Assembly: GCA_004296955.1 (NCBI GenBank)
Contig: SCVB01000096.1
Coordinates: 1-64,000, forward strand
Source of the DNA: Brevundimonas sp.
GTDB lineage: Bacteria > Pseudomonadota > Alphaproteobacteria > Caulobacterales > Caulobacteraceae
Reading direction: 5' to 3'
Length of the DNA stretch: 64,000 nt
This document shows positions 1 to 8,800 of this stretch, in pieces. The notes under the pieces are model-generated. The model was not told where the DNA came from. It saw only the letters and a program-made list of their open reading frames with translations, and searched no databases. The number at the start of each line of letters is the position of its first letter. The stretch's first letter is position 1. A program made the translations under genes and the position numbers.

Positions 1-182
1 TAGGGCGTCATCTCGACCAGGACCTTGTCGCCGGCCAGCACGCGGATGCGGTTCTTGCGCATCTTGCCGGCGGTGTGGGCGATGATCTCGTGGTCGTTGC
101 CCTCGAGCAGCACGCGGAACGTCGCATTCGGCAGCAGTTCGCTGACGACGCCGGGAAACTCGAGCAGTTCTTCCTTAGCCAT
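1..182 (-). CDS. infA: Translation initiation factor IF-1 (3' end outside window)
   Basis: The minus strand reads [20 protein letters not shown] and continues through the OB-fold motif [19 protein letters not shown], which is diagnostic of bacterial IF-1. About 60 of the usual 72 or so residues are present; the C-terminal end lies beyond position 1. IF-1 binds the A site of the 30S subunit during initiation. The ATG ends at 182. Upstream (183-414) lies an inverted heptamer-repeat region rather than a directly coupled gene, so infA probably has its own promoter between about 183 and 290. Identity is very secure; only the truncation by the window is notable. Confidence 0.97.
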   Translation of the reverse strand, partial: MAKEELLEFPGVVSELLPNATFRVLLEGNDHEIIAHTAGKMRKNRIRVLAGDKVLVEMTP

Positions 183-294
183 GCGGCCTCTCGCGCCCTG
201 TGAATACGAGTCAGAACGCGCGCCGGGCGAAAGCGCGCGTCGTTAAGAGGCGGGCGTATGCACCAAAATCACCAGCTAGTCGAGGTGACCGGAT

Positions 295-413
295 GGTGAT
301 TGGTGGCTGGTGACTGGTGGCTGGCGGCGGCTGACGGCGGGGCTTGAGGCTGAGTGCGGGCTGATAGCACCGGTGATCAATCACCAGTCACCAGCCACCA
401 ATCACCAGCCACC
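295..413. repeat. Inverted tandem arrays of a 7-bp unit (GGTGRYT), no gene between the arms
   Basis: The left arm holds four head-to-tail heptamers at 295-322: GGTGATT, GGTGGCT, GGTGACT, GGTGGCT. The right arm holds five units of the opposite sense at 379-413: AATCACC, AGTCACC, AGCCACC, AATCACC, AGCCACC. Positions 295-319 and 382-406 are perfect reverse complements over 25 bp. The 56-bp centre contains GAGGCTGAG (346-354). The right array ends one base before the stop codon of the UPF0262 gene (415-417, minus strand). There is no reading frame between the arms. The design matches the gene-bearing element at 18431-18921, although the unit differs. Confidence 0.9.
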
Positions 414-414
414 C

Positions 415-879
415 CTATCCTCTGCGGTATAGAGCCGTCACCAGCGTAAAGAGGCGCCGCGCCGTCTCGTGGTCGATGGCGATCTTGCCGTCCAGCCGCG
501 CCTTCAGCAGTTCGGCGCCTTCGTTGTGCAGGCCGCGCCGGCCCATGTCGACGGCCTCGATCTGGGCCGGAGAGGTGCCGCGCAGTGCCTCGTAATAGCT
601 GTCGCAGATCAGGATATAGTCGCGGATCACGCCCTTGAGGGGCGTCAGCGACAGGCCGTGGGCGCGCGAGAAATCCGGTCCCTCGATGTCGAACACCAGC
701 TTGCTGTCGACCAACGACAGCTTGAGCCTGTACGGCCCGGCCGCAGCGCCGACGGGTTCGAAACTGTTCTTCTCGACCAGATCGAAGATGGCGACCCGCC
801 GCTCGTGCTCGATCTCGGCGGTCGCCGCCGGCAGGGTGGCGGCGTCCAGATCGACGGAGGCGAGGCGGTGATCGCTCAT
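415..879 (-). CDS. UPF0262 family protein
   Basis: A 154-residue protein starting [17 protein letters not shown], with the family-typical stretches [17 protein letters not shown] and [21 protein letters not shown]0262 is an alphaproteobacterial family of unknown function that is usually found beside murA and infA, as here. The frame stays open upstream, but the start at 879 is preferred because it overlaps the stop of the DUF2948 gene in an ATGA, which indicates translational coupling. The stop codon abuts the heptamer array to the left. No function can be inferred beyond this conserved neighbourhood. Confidence 0.9.
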   Translation of the reverse strand: MSDHRLASVDLDAATLPAATAEIEHERRVAIFDLVEKNSFEPVGAAAGPYRLKLSLVDSKLVFDIEGPDFSRAHGLSLTPLKGVIRDYILICDSYYEALRGTSPAQIEAVDMGRRGLHNEGAELLKARLDGKIAIDHETARRLFTLVTALYRRG

Positions 880-1361
880 GCCGGATCCGCCGCGGGGTCC
901 TGGTGGGTCGGGGCCAGACGGGCGGGCCAGCGCTCGGACAGGTCCGTCAGCACCGCGTCCAGGCATTCCACGTCGATGCGCAGGTCGCCGCCGCCCGCGA
1001 ACATCAGAATCACCCGGCCGCCGGGCGCCTCGTCCGGGGCGAACTCCATCGCGAGAAGCTCGAGCGCGCTCTCGGGCAGGCGCGGCAGGCGGCGGCTCTT
1101 GACCGCGATGACGTCGCCGAACTGCATCGCCGCCATCACCCGCGTGCCGCCGCACTCCCAGCAGAAGCGGCTGAGCTTCAGCGTCACCCGACGCGAGGAC
1201 GGCTCCCAGACGATGTCCACCGGCCGCAGGATGGCGTCCTGCAGGGCCGCCGAAATGATGTGCAGGTCGTCGGCGTCCTCGGCCAGCAGGCGCAGCGGCT
1301 CGACCGACGCGCGCGCCGCCATGTCCGCTTCCGCTCCCGCCTCGCCGGCCTCAGTGCTCAT
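876..1361 (-). CDS. DUF2948 family protein
   Basis: A 161-residue protein with [20 protein letters not shown] near residue 24 and [19 protein letters not shown] in the middle, both typical of DUF2948. The function is unknown. The family is almost always encoded between murA and UPF0262 in alphaproteobacteria. Its start lies within the 3' end of murA (11-bp overlap) and its stop overlaps the UPF0262 start, so the three genes are read as one tightly coupled unit. No membrane segment or signal peptide is visible. Confidence 0.9.
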   Translation of the reverse strand: MSTEAGEAGAEADMAARASVEPLRLLAEDADDLHIISAALQDAILRPVDIVWEPSSRRVTLKLSRFCWECGGTRVMAAMQFGDVIAVKSRRLPRLPESALELLAMEFAPDEAPGGRVILMFAGGGDLRIDVECLDAVLTDLSERWPARLAPTHQDPAADPA

Positions 1362-2640
1362 GGACGTCGTCCCTGACCCGGCGGATCTCGGCGCCGCAGG
1401 CGCTCAACTTCTCTTCCAGCCGCTCGAAGCCGCGATCCAGATGATAGACGCGGCCGATCGTGGTCTCGCCCTCGGCGGCCATGCCGGCGATCACCAGACT
1501 GACCGAGGCCCGCAGATCGGTGGCCATGACCTGGGCCCCATGCAGCACCGGAACGCCCCGCACCACCGCCTCGCCGGCGTGGACATGGATGTCCGCTCCC
1601 AGCCGCGCCAGTTCGGGCGCGTGCATGAAGCGGTTCTCGAAGATGTTCTCGTGGATGACGCTGTCGCCCTCGGCCGTGGTCATCAGGGCCATGAACTGGG
1701 CCTGCAGGTCGGTGGCGAAGCCCGGATAGACCTCCGTGGCCACATTGACCGCCCTGAGCCGCCGGGCCGGGTCGCGCTTCACGACCACGCCGTCGGGGGT
1801 CGGCGTCACCTCGACCCCGGCCTCGACCATCTTCTCGCTCAGCGCCGTCATCAGCTCCGGCCGCGTTTTCGTCAGCCGCACCTCGCCGCCCGCCATGGCG
1901 GCGGCCACGGCGTAGGAGCCCATCTCGATCCGGTCGGGAATCACCGACCAGCTCGCCCCGCCCAGCGAGGTGACGCCGGTAATGACCAGTTCGTCCGTGT
2001 CGACGCCGTCGATCCGGGCCCCCATGGCCGCCAGGCAGCGGGCCAGGTCGCCGATCTCGGGCTCACGGGCCGCCTTCTTCAACACGGTCACCCCGTCCGC
2101 CAGCACGGCGGCCAGCAGCGCATGTTCCGTCGCGCCGACGGAGACGAACGGGAATTCGATTTCAGCGCCTTTCAGCCCGTTCGGCGTGCGGGCGATGACA
2201 TAGCCCTCGTCCAGCTCGATCTCGGCCCCCATGGCGGTCAGGGCCTGCAGATGCAGGTCGACCGGCCGGGCGCCGATGGTGCAGCCCCCCGGCAGGGACA
2301 CCTTGGCCTCGCCGGTGCGCGCCAGCAGCGGCCCCAGCACATTGAACGAAGCCCGCATCTGGCGGACGAGATCGTAGGGAGCGAAGGTCGAGGTCAGGGC
2401 GGCGGCATGGAACAGGGTCTCCTGCCCGGTCGGCCCTTCGCGTTCGGACACCTCGACCCCCAGCTCCTGGAGCAGGCGACCGAGGAATTTGGTGTCCGCA
2501 AGACGCGGCATATTGGTCAGCAACAGCGGCTGATCGGTCAGGATCGCCGCGGCCATCAGCTTGAGGGCGGAGTTCTTGGCGCCGCTGATCGGAATGGTTC
2601 CGTTCAGCCGGGCGCCGCCGGTGATGGCGATGCTGTCCAT
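1351..2640 (-). CDS. murA: UDP-N-acetylglucosamine 1-carboxyvinyltransferase
   Basis: A 429-residue enzyme of normal family length. It transfers enolpyruvate from PEP to UDP-GlcNAc, the first committed step of peptidoglycan synthesis in the cytoplasm. The N-terminal [15 protein letters not shown] motif, with the Lys and Asn that bind substrate, is at residues 17-31. The catalytic loop [15 protein letters not shown] carries the nucleophilic Cys at about residue 120, the residue attacked by fosfomycin. The Cys, rather than Asp, at this place predicts normal fosfomycin sensitivity of the enzyme. It is the first gene of the murA-DUF2948-UPF0262 unit. Confidence 0.98.
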   Translation of the reverse strand: MDSIAITGGARLNGTIPISGAKNSALKLMAAAILTDQPLLLTNMPRLADTKFLGRLLQELGVEVSEREGPTGQETLFHAAALTSTFAPYDLVRQMRASFNVLGPLLARTGEAKVSLPGGCTIGARPVDLHLQALTAMGAEIELDEGYVIARTPNGLKGAEIEFPFVSVGATEHALLAAVLADGVTVLKKAAREPEIGDLARCLAAMGARIDGVDTDELVITGVTSLGGASWSVIPDRIEMGSYAVAAAMAGGEVRLTKTRPELMTALSEKMVEAGVEVTPTPDGVVVKRDPARRLRAVNVATEVYPGFATDLQAQFMALMTTAEGDSVIHENIFENRFMHAPELARLGADIHVHAGEAVVRGVPVLHGAQVMATDLRASVSLVIAGMAAEGETTIGRVYHLDRGFERLEEKLSACGAEIRRVRDDVHEH

Positions 2641-2740
2641 GTCGTCTCTTGCGACCCCGTGCAGGGCGCAAGGGGGGATCGGTTCTCTAGCGCGGACGAC
2701 CGCCCTTGCGAAAGGCCGACATCCGTCCGGTCGATGACAT

Positions 2741-2923
2741 TCAGTTGCTCGGCTTTGCAGGCCTTGCGGGCCGGGCGGCCGCCTTGCGCCGTTTCAGGTT
2801 GTCCCGCAGGGCCGTCGCCAGCCGCTGGGCCCGCGCGGTGGCGGGCGTTTTGGCGGGCGCCAGGGGGTCAGGCAGGGTCGCCGGCAGGTCAGGGCGGGGC
2901 GACGCGGTCTCGGACTCATCCAT
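2741..2923 (-). CDS. Small conserved protein upstream of murA
   Basis: A 60-residue protein with an acidic, proline-rich N-terminal half and a strongly basic C-terminal half ([20 protein letters not shown]). Short proteins ending in LRxNLxRRK are common immediately upstream of murA in alphaproteobacteria, which supports its reality; their function is not known to me. It lies about 100 bp upstream of murA on the same strand. No domain can be named. The basic tail could bind nucleic acid, but that is only inference. Confidence 0.6.
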   Translation of the reverse strand: MDESETASPRPDLPATLPDPLAPAKTPATARAQRLATALRDNLKRRKAAARPARPAKPSN

Positions 2924-3022
2924 GGGCCGATCAGACCCGCAGACGAACTTTTCCGCAAGCGGGGGAAATCGGGGCTTCCCCCTTTGTCCCCGGTTGGCTA
3001 TAGGGCCGCTTCCTCAGAACAG

Positions 3023-3097
<75 letters not shown>

Positions 3098-3111
3098 CTT
3101 CTGAAGACAGA

Positions 3112-3144
3112 AAGGGCGGAGCCTTCACAGGCTCCGCCCTTTTC
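3112..3144 (+). terminator. Rho-independent terminator after tRNA-Thr
   Basis: The arms AGGGCGGAGCC and GGCTCCGCCCT form an 11-bp GC-rich stem with a short loop, followed by TTTT. It lies 15 bp after the tRNA CCA end. Confidence 0.85.
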
Positions 3145-3173
3145 CGTTCCGCCGTCCGGAAATCGATCGAAGG

Positions 3174-3722
3174 TCAGTCGTCCCCGGCGCGATTCGGCTG
3201 GGCCGAGCGGAAATGGCGCGACGGACCGTCCGGCCGCATCAAACGGCTCCCGTACTCCGGAGCGACGCCTTCCGGGTAGGCGTAGCCGCCGTCGTCGAAA
3301 TAGGGCTGATCATAGCTGGCGCCGTAGCCGCCGTAGGGATAGCCGTTCTCGACCTGTCGATAGCGCAGATCCAGTCGCCCGTGTTCGCCCAGCGGCAGGG
3401 AGACGGCCGCGCCATAGTCGCGATAGCCTCCGGTGCCGATCCCGAAACTGACCTCGCCATGCACCTTGCCATCGTCGGCGGCTTCGACCGTCGCCTCGGC
3501 CCAGGGCTTGTCGGCGGTCGAACGGGCGGCGATCCAGCGATCGATCTGTTCATCGGTAGACAGGCCGTGCGGAACGGCGTCCTGGGTCGCGCCGTCCATC
3601 GAGGGCGCGGTCGGCCGGGCGGTGACGCTGAGGTCGACGACAGTGGCGGGCGCGGTGGCGACCACCCCGTCAGGATCCGACGCCAACAGCGCGGCGGCCA
3701 TCATCAGTGCGAAAACAGCCAT
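3174..3722 (-). CDS. Exported protein of unknown function
   Basis: A 182-residue protein starting MAVFALMMAAALLAS, a short hydrophobic segment that can serve as a signal peptide. Residues 90-130 contain GEVSFGIGTGGYRDYGAAVS and RLDLRYRQVENGYPYGG, alternating polar/hydrophobic stretches with Gly and Tyr that suggest beta strands, then a Tyr/Gly/Pro-rich tail. It resembles small alphaproteobacterial periplasmic or outer-membrane proteins, but I recognise no family. It is convergent with the tRNA-Thr terminator and separate from msrB by about 50 bp. Confidence 0.7.
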   Translation of the reverse strand: MAVFALMMAAALLASDPDGVVATAPATVVDLSVTARPTAPSMDGATQDAVPHGLSTDEQIDRWIAARSTADKPWAEATVEAADDGKVHGEVSFGIGTGGYRDYGAAVSLPLGEHGRLDLRYRQVENGYPYGGYGASYDQPYFDDGGYAYPEGVAPEYGSRLMRPDGPSRHFRSAQPNRAGDD

Positions 3723-3771
3723 GCGCCCTACTCCATTCGAAACAGCACCCTAGCCTCAAATGAGGCCAAGG

Positions 3772-4263
3772 TCAGGCCACGCCGTCGCCGCGGCCCAACG
3801 GGTCTGGCAGCCGCCCGCCCTCGGGCACGAAGCTCAGGGCCACGGAGTTGATGCAATAACGCAGGCCGCCGGGCCCCGGACCGTCCGGGAACACATGGCC
3901 CTGATGACTGTCGCAACGGGCGCAGCGCGTCTCGACGCGGGTCATGCCGTGCGACCGGTCGGTGACTGCCCGGACATGCGCCGGATCGACCGGCTCTGTG
4001 AAACTGGGCCAGCCGGTGCCGCTTTCGAACTTGGTCCCGGTGCGGAACAGGGGCAGGCCGCATTCGCGGCAGCAGAAGACCCCTGCCCGCTTCTCTCCCA
4101 GCAAGGTCCCGCAGAACGGCGCCTCGGTGCCGTGCGCCAACAGGACGCGCTTCTCCTCCGCCGACAGATCGGCCTCAAGGGCTGCGCGCTGGCTGTCGCT
4201 GGGCGGCGTCAGGTCAAAGCCGGAGCGGGAACGCAGCGCGGGGGCGATGTGCGGATCGGTCAT
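3772..4263 (-). CDS. msrB: Peptide-methionine (R)-S-oxide reductase MsrB
   Basis: A 163-residue thiol enzyme that reduces the R epimer of methionine sulfoxide in proteins. Two zinc-binding CxxC motifs are present (CRECG and CARCD), with the family signature FESGTGWPSFTEPV between them. The catalytic Cys lies in RYCINSVAL near the C-terminus. The start at 4263 (MTDPHIAPALRSRSGFDLTP) is preferred over an in-frame ATG 36 nt upstream because it gives the usual family length. It stands alone between two genes of unknown function. Confidence 0.96.
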   Translation of the reverse strand: MTDPHIAPALRSRSGFDLTPPSDSQRAALEADLSAEEKRVLLAHGTEAPFCGTLLGEKRAGVFCCRECGLPLFRTGTKFESGTGWPSFTEPVDPAHVRAVTDRSHGMTRVETRCARCDSHQGHVFPDGPGPGGLRYCINSVALSFVPEGGRLPDPLGRGDGVA

Positions 4264-4368
4264 GGCGCTGAAATAGGAAGGACCGAGCGAGGGTTCCACC
4301 CCGGAGCCGGCCGTTCAGGGTGAGGGCAAGGGATATCGTCGGGTATCGACCCATTGCAGATATTGGCG

Positions 4369-4791
4369 TCAGCGATACCAAAAGGTCTCTTCATTGGCCT
4401 CTTCCGACAGCGATCTGACCAACGCTCCTTGACGGAACTCCGCCGAGCCGGCGCGATAGCGGACCTGTCCGTGTTCCCCAACCAGGCCGCTTACCCAACT
4501 CAACTGCATCGTTTCGCCGTTCTGTGAGCACCCGAAAGACATGCGGTAGGCTGCGCCGGCTTCGCCCAGTTCCAGCTCCAGAGGACTCACGTCGCCGCGC
4601 GCCGCCCGTCCGTTGAGCAGCACCCGGGAGCCCGTCTGGAGGGGTCGCATCGGCCTTCTGACTTCGAGGCGCTGCCGGCCACAGCTTGCGCTGAAGACTT
4701 CCACCCAGGGGTTTGCCGGGCGAAGCTCAACAGCGCGGACAATCACTTCCTCCGCCTGCATCGCCAACAACATCGACACCAGCATGTTCAC
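4369..4791 (-). CDS. Protein of unknown function, 140 aa
   Basis: A 140-residue protein with a short hydrophobic N-terminus (MNMLVSMLLAMQAEE) that could be a signal peptide or anchor. It has two cysteines, in FSASCGRQRLEV and MSFGCSQNGETM, that might form a disulfide outside the cytoplasm. Base composition is a little less GC-rich than its neighbours. No family is recognised. It is flanked by about 105 bp before msrB and about 250 bp of intergenic sequence upstream. Coding is supported mainly by the uninterrupted frame and plausible composition. Confidence 0.55.
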   Translation of the reverse strand: MNMLVSMLLAMQAEEVIVRAVELRPANPWVEVFSASCGRQRLEVRRPMRPLQTGSRVLLNGRAARGDVSPLELELGEAGAAYRMSFGCSQNGETMQLSWVSGLVGEHGQVRYRAGSAEFRQGALVRSLSEEANEETFWYR

Positions 4792-4925
4792 CCCTCTTCA
4801 GACCTGAGGCTGCATTGACCCACAATCCAGCACTTCAGCAAGTGTCCGCTCCCCACCCTCAGCGGACCTTCAACGTGGCCGCTTCGGAGCGCTCCAAGCT
4901 TCTGTAATGTCCTTGAGGGCCAGGC

Positions 4926-4973
4926 CCTTGTCATTCCTGACGCCGCAAAGCGGCGAGCCGGGATGACAAGGCC
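4926..4973. repeat. REP-like imperfect palindrome
   Basis: CTTGTCATTCC (4927-4937) and GGATGACAAG (4961-4970) form outer arms with one bulge; GCCGC-AAA-GCGGC (4943-4955) forms the inner stem. It lies just downstream of the minus-strand S41-like gene, beside that gene's terminator. Structured palindromes of this kind are often dispersed in many copies; copy number cannot be seen here. Confidence 0.5.
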
Positions 4974-4988
4974 CGCCCGCGAAATCGA

Positions 4989-5020
4989 AAAGGCCGGCCG
5001 GGATGTCCCGGCCGGCCTTT
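4989..5020 (-). terminator. Hairpin terminator for the S41-like gene
   Basis: AAAGGCCGGCCGGGA and TCCCGGCCGGCCTTT are perfect 15-nt reverse complements around a 2-nt centre, placed 24 bp after the stop of the gene at 5044. On the minus strand the stem runs into TTTTCGATTT, which is consistent with Rho-independent termination. Confidence 0.8.
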
Positions 5021-5043
5021 CCAGTCTCTCGAGGGAGCGCTGC

Positions 5044-6534
5044 TTACTGGAACAGCGTGCCCACCCACGCGCGCACCGCCGTCTCGTCGGTCGGATTGCC
5101 GGTGTAGGTCAGGCCCTGCGCCGGGGTGTAGGGCTGGTTGTTGGGTCGAGGACGCGAGGTCCAGGCCTTGTGGCCGTAGCTGAGGTCCGAATAGTTCGAC
5201 GGCAGGCGCAGCATGGTCGGCTCGACGAAGATCGAGTCGGTGGCCGTGGTCGAGCCGGCGATGCGGACGTTCGGCAGTTTGGACAGCAGGTCCAGGGTGT
5301 CGAGGCAGCCGCCCGAGCAACCGGCGTCGACCAGCACGATCACCGGCCCCTGCACGGGGTTCGGCGCACCGGTGTCCGGCACGGCCGGGCGGCCGGCGAG
5401 GGTGAAGGTCGGCTGGCCCGCGGCGATGGCGGCGTCATAGGCGGCCACGATCTCGCGGGTTTGTTCGATCACGGCCATGGATTCCTGGACGAAGTATGGA
5501 TCGGCCTCCATCCGGCCGAGCGCCGCGGCGTACCAGTCGCGGTTGCCCTGGGTGGCGCGGTAGGTGATGTCGCCGGCGGCCGGCTGGCGGCTGACGGTGA
5601 ACTCCGGCGTCCAGATGCGGTTGGCCAGGCCATAGCCGCGCGCTGTCGAGGAGTTCTCACCCGAGCCCGAGGCGGCGCGCAGATCGAGCACGAAGCCTTG
5701 CGGCCCGCGCAGCGTCGCGGCCTGGGCCTCGACGGCCGCGTTGAAGGCAGGCCATCCGGCGGTGTCGGCGAAGGAATGGACGTGCAGCCAGGGACGACCG
5801 TTGACGGTCTCGACCGCCAGCGGCGTGGCGGGCGGCATGTAGACGGTCGCACGATAGGCGGCCTCAAGGTCGCCGGCGACGACCGGGATCGGGCGAATCT
5901 GGAGATCCCGCGGGCGGCCGCGACCCGACTGGAAGCTGCACTGCGACGGCACGCCGGCGGCGAACGGATTGTTGCGGTTCCACATCAGATAGGGGGCGGA
6001 CCGGACGCGGCCGGCCTCGGTCTCGAGATTGCCCTCCCAGCGATCCAGCTTGCCGCGGGCGAATTCCTCGATCGGAGTGACGTTGCATTCTGTCACGACG
6101 TCGCCGACGCGGGGCGCGCCGCGGGTGCCCGGCTTCACATAGGTCACGACATAGCGGCCGTCGCGCCAGCCCGTGGTGAAGCCCGGCCAGCTGATTCCGA
6201 AATAGGGGCCCGAGCCTTCCCAGGTCGGGTCAACCCGGATGTTCGAGTCGCGGAAACCGCCTGCGTAATAGCGCAGCAGATAGGCATGGCTGTCGCCGCT
6301 GTTGACCTGGCCGATCATGCCGAGGGATTCCTGCAGGCCGGCGTCGAGCCAGCTCCGGAAACTCTGGCTCGCCGCGCCCGGCACCGCCGGCGCCGGATGG
6401 TTGGCGGCCAGTTCGTCGTGGATTCTCTGCAGGTCCTGCCTGGCCAGGGCCCGGAAGTCCTGGGCGGCGACCGGGCTCGTTCCCACGGCGAGCGTCAGGG
6501 CGGCGGCGGCGGCGAAGGTAAGCATGCGGGACAT
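5044..6534 (-). CDS. S41-like exported peptidase family protein
   Basis: A 496-residue protein starting MSRMLTFAAAAALTLAVGTS with signal cleavage likely after PVAAQ, so it is exported. The middle and C-terminal parts have the layout of C-terminal-processing (S41) peptidases: GFVLDLRAASGSGENSSTA, then PVIVLVDAGCSGGCLDTLD, where S41 enzymes place the nucleophilic Ser after a beta strand. Here the Ser sits between two cysteines (CSGGC), which is unusual and makes the catalytic status uncertain. The start at 6534 is chosen because it begins the signal peptide; the open frame upstream has no leader-like sequence. It is transcribed alone, divergent from pccA, and ends in a strong hairpin. Confidence 0.75.
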   Translation of the reverse strand: MSRMLTFAAAAALTLAVGTSPVAAQDFRALARQDLQRIHDELAANHPAPAVPGAASQSFRSWLDAGLQESLGMIGQVNSGDSHAYLLRYYAGGFRDSNIRVDPTWEGSGPYFGISWPGFTTGWRDGRYVVTYVKPGTRGAPRVGDVVTECNVTPIEEFARGKLDRWEGNLETEAGRVRSAPYLMWNRNNPFAAGVPSQCSFQSGRGRPRDLQIRPIPVVAGDLEAAYRATVYMPPATPLAVETVNGRPWLHVHSFADTAGWPAFNAAVEAQAATLRGPQGFVLDLRAASGSGENSSTARGYGLANRIWTPEFTVSRQPAAGDITYRATQGNRDWYAAALGRMEADPYFVQESMAVIEQTREIVAAYDAAIAAGQPTFTLAGRPAVPDTGAPNPVQGPVIVLVDAGCSGGCLDTLDLLSKLPNVRIAGSTTATDSIFVEPTMLRLPSNYSDLSYGHKAWTSRPRPNNQPYTPAQGLTYTGNPTDETAVRAWVGTLFQ

Positions 6535-6754
6535 CAGGTCAGGCTCCGGGCCAGTAAGCGGGACAGGGACAGGATCAGAATGATCAGGCGGGGATGAACG
6601 GAACTGGAACGGGGTTAAACCCCATCGGAACCGCCCTTGCCAACCCCATACCCGGCTCAGGTGAACGCCCCTCATGTTTACTCACGCGGGATCGCGGCCT
6701 AATCGGGGCGCTTCCTTCACGCCGCGATCACGTTCGCTTCAGATTCAAAGACGC

Positions 6755-8767
6755 ATGTTCTCCAAGATCCTGATCGCCAACCGCGGCGAAATCGCCGTCC
6801 GCATCATCAAGACCTGCCGCCGCATGGGCATCGCCACGGTCCAGGTCTATTCCGAGGCCGACGCGGGCTCGCTGGCCGTCGAGATGGCCGATGAATCCGT
6901 CCTGATCGGCCCCGCCCCCGCCAACCAGTCCTATCTCCTGGCCGACCGGATCGTGGGGGCCGTACGCCAGACCGGCGCGGAAGCGGTCCACCCCGGCTTC
7001 GGCTTCCTCAGCGAAAACGCCGGCTTCGCCCGGCGCCTGCGGGACGAGGGCATCGCCTTCATCGGCCCCAACCCCGAGGCCATCGAGGCCATGGGCGACA
7101 AGATCAGCTCCAAGAAACTGGCCGCCGAGGCCGGCGTCTCCACCGTCCCCGGCCACATGGGCCTGATCGAAACGACCGAAGAGGCGGTGAAGATCGCCAA
7201 TGAGATCGGCTATCCGATCATGATCAAGGCTTCGGCCGGCGGCGGCGGCAAGGGCATCCGCGTCGCCCATTCCGACGCCGACATGGCCGAGGGCTTCGCC
7301 GCCGTGAAGGCCGAGGCGCTGAACGCTTTCGGCGACGACCGCGTCTTCCTCGAGAAATTCATCATCGATCCGCGCCACATCGAGATCCAGGTGATGGGCG
7401 ACAAGCACGGCAACGTCGTCCACCTGTTCGAGCGCGAATGCTCGATCCAGCGCCGCAACCAGAAGGTCATCGAGGAGGCCCCCTCCCCGCTGCTTGACCA
7501 GGCGACCCGGGACGCCATGGGCGCCCAGGCCGTCGCCCTGGCGAAGGCGGTGAACTACGACAGCGCCGGCACCGTCGAGTTCGTGGCCGGCCAGGACCGG
7601 TCCTTCTTCTTCCTGGAGATGAACACCCGGCTGCAGGTCGAGCATCCGGTCACTGAACTGATCACCGGCGTCGATCTGGTCGAACAGATGATCCGCTCGG
7701 CCTGGGGCGAGAAGCTTGCCTTCGAGCAGAAGGACCTGGCCATCAACGGCTGGGCGATCGAGAGCCGCATCTACGCCGAGGACCCCTATCGCGGCTTCCT
7801 GCCCTCGATCGGCCGCCTCGTCCGCTATGAGCAGCCGGAAGAGGGCGACCAGGGCGACTACACCGTCCGCAACGACTCCGGCGTCCGCGAGGGCGACGAG
7901 ATCTCCATGTTCTACGATCCCATGATCGCCAAGCTGTGCGCCTGGGGCGAAACCCGCAACGCCGCCGTCGACGGCATGGCCCGCGCGCTGGAGGACACCC
8001 ACATCAACGGGGTCGGGCACAACATTCCCTTCCTCGCCGCCGTCATGGACCAGCCGCGCTTCCGCAGCGGGAACATCTCGACCAGCTACATCAAGGACGA
8101 ATTCCCCGACGGCTTCCACGGCCTCGCCCCCGACCGGCGCCAGACCGACATACTGATCGCCACGGCCGCGGCCATGAACGAGATCGCCGCCGAGGCCTCG
8201 GGCGACCCCTCGGGCCGCACCGACTGGATCGTGCTCGTCTCCGTCGAGGACGCCGCCCCCCACGCCGGCCCCGGCGACGCCCACGGCGTCAGCCTGTCCT
8301 ATGACGACGACGAGGCCCTGACCCTCGACCTCGCCGGCGAGGATCGGGCGCTGCAGCTCTCCGACATCGACTGGCGCCCCGGACTCGCCCAGTTCCGCGC
8401 CGTGCTGGACTGCGTCCCCTTCACCGCCGAGGTCGCCCGCGTCGCCGACGGCTGGCGCATCCGCACCCGCGCCGCCCGCGCCCGCGTCCGCGTGCTCAGC
8501 CCCGCCGTCGCCGCCCTCTACGCCCGCCTGCCGGACAAGGTCGCCGCCGACACCTCGAAACTGATCCAGTCGCCGATGCCCGGCCTCGTCGTCGCCATCC
8601 CGGTGTCCGTGGGCCAGGAGGTCAAGACCGGCGAGACCGTCGCCATCATCGAGGCCATGAAGATGCAGAACATCCTCAAGGCCGAGCGCGACGGGGTGGT
8701 GAAAGCCGTCAGCGCCGCCGCCGGCGACCCGGTCGCGGCCGACGACGTGCTGGTGGAGTTCGAGTAG
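6755..8767 (+). CDS. pccA: Propionyl/acetyl-CoA carboxylase biotin-carrying alpha subunit
   Basis: A 670-residue protein beginning MFSKILIANRGEIAVRII, the biotin carboxylase N-domain. The ATP-grasp glycine loop SAGGGGKGIRVA lies near residue 166 and FLEMNTRLQVEHPVTE near residue 287. The C-terminal biotinyl domain carries EAMKMQN with the biotinylated Lys at about residue 636. The subunit carboxylates its own biotin for transfer to propionyl-CoA (or acetyl-CoA) by a separate beta subunit, which is not in the window. The length and domain order fit PccA best, as used in propionate, Val and Ile breakdown; isovaleryl-CoA dehydrogenase elsewhere in the window belongs to related branched-chain catabolism. 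The start at 6755 gives the canonical N-terminus. Confidence 0.93.
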   Translation: MFSKILIANRGEIAVRIIKTCRRMGIATVQVYSEADAGSLAVEMADESVLIGPAPANQSYLLADRIVGAVRQTGAEAVHPGFGFLSENAGFARRLRDEGIAFIGPNPEAIEAMGDKISSKKLAAEAGVSTVPGHMGLIETTEEAVKIANEIGYPIMIKASAGGGGKGIRVAHSDADMAEGFAAVKAEALNAFGDDRVFLEKFIIDPRHIEIQVMGDKHGNVVHLFERECSIQRRNQKVIEEAPSPLLDQATRDAMGAQAVALAKAVNYDSAGTVEFVAGQDRSFFFLEMNTRLQVEHPVTELITGVDLVEQMIRSAWGEKLAFEQKDLAINGWAIESRIYAEDPYRGFLPSIGRLVRYEQPEEGDQGDYTVRNDSGVREGDEISMFYDPMIAKLCAWGETRNAAVDGMARALEDTHINGVGHNIPFLAAVMDQPRFRSGNISTSYIKDEFPDGFHGLAPDRRQTDILIATAAAMNEIAAEASGDPSGRTDWIVLVSVEDAAPHAGPGDAHGVSLSYDDDEALTLDLAGEDRALQLSDIDWRPGLAQFRAVLDCVPFTAEVARVADGWRIRTRAARARVRVLSPAVAALYARLPDKVAADTSKLIQSPMPGLVVAIPVSVGQEVKTGETVAIIEAMKMQNILKAERDGVVKAVSAAAGDPVAADDVLVEFE

Positions 8768-8800
8768 GTCTGCTTAGCTTCCGCGTCCGGAGGAAGCGCC

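Noticed and set aside
295-413. A possible CRISPR array, here and at 18431-18921.
   Set aside because: The units are only 7 bp, directly head-to-tail with no spacers, and the arrays face each other. No cas genes are present.
469-3003. A very long open frame (844 codons) on the plus strand across murA, DUF2948 and UPF0262.
   Set aside because: It is antisense to three well-identified genes, has a His/Gln/Arg-rich composition typical of GC-rich shadow frames, and no ribosome site.
4963-6597. Long plus-strand open frame (544 codons) opposite the S41-like gene.
   Set aside because: The minus-strand protein has a signal peptide and family motifs; the plus frame is a compositional shadow.
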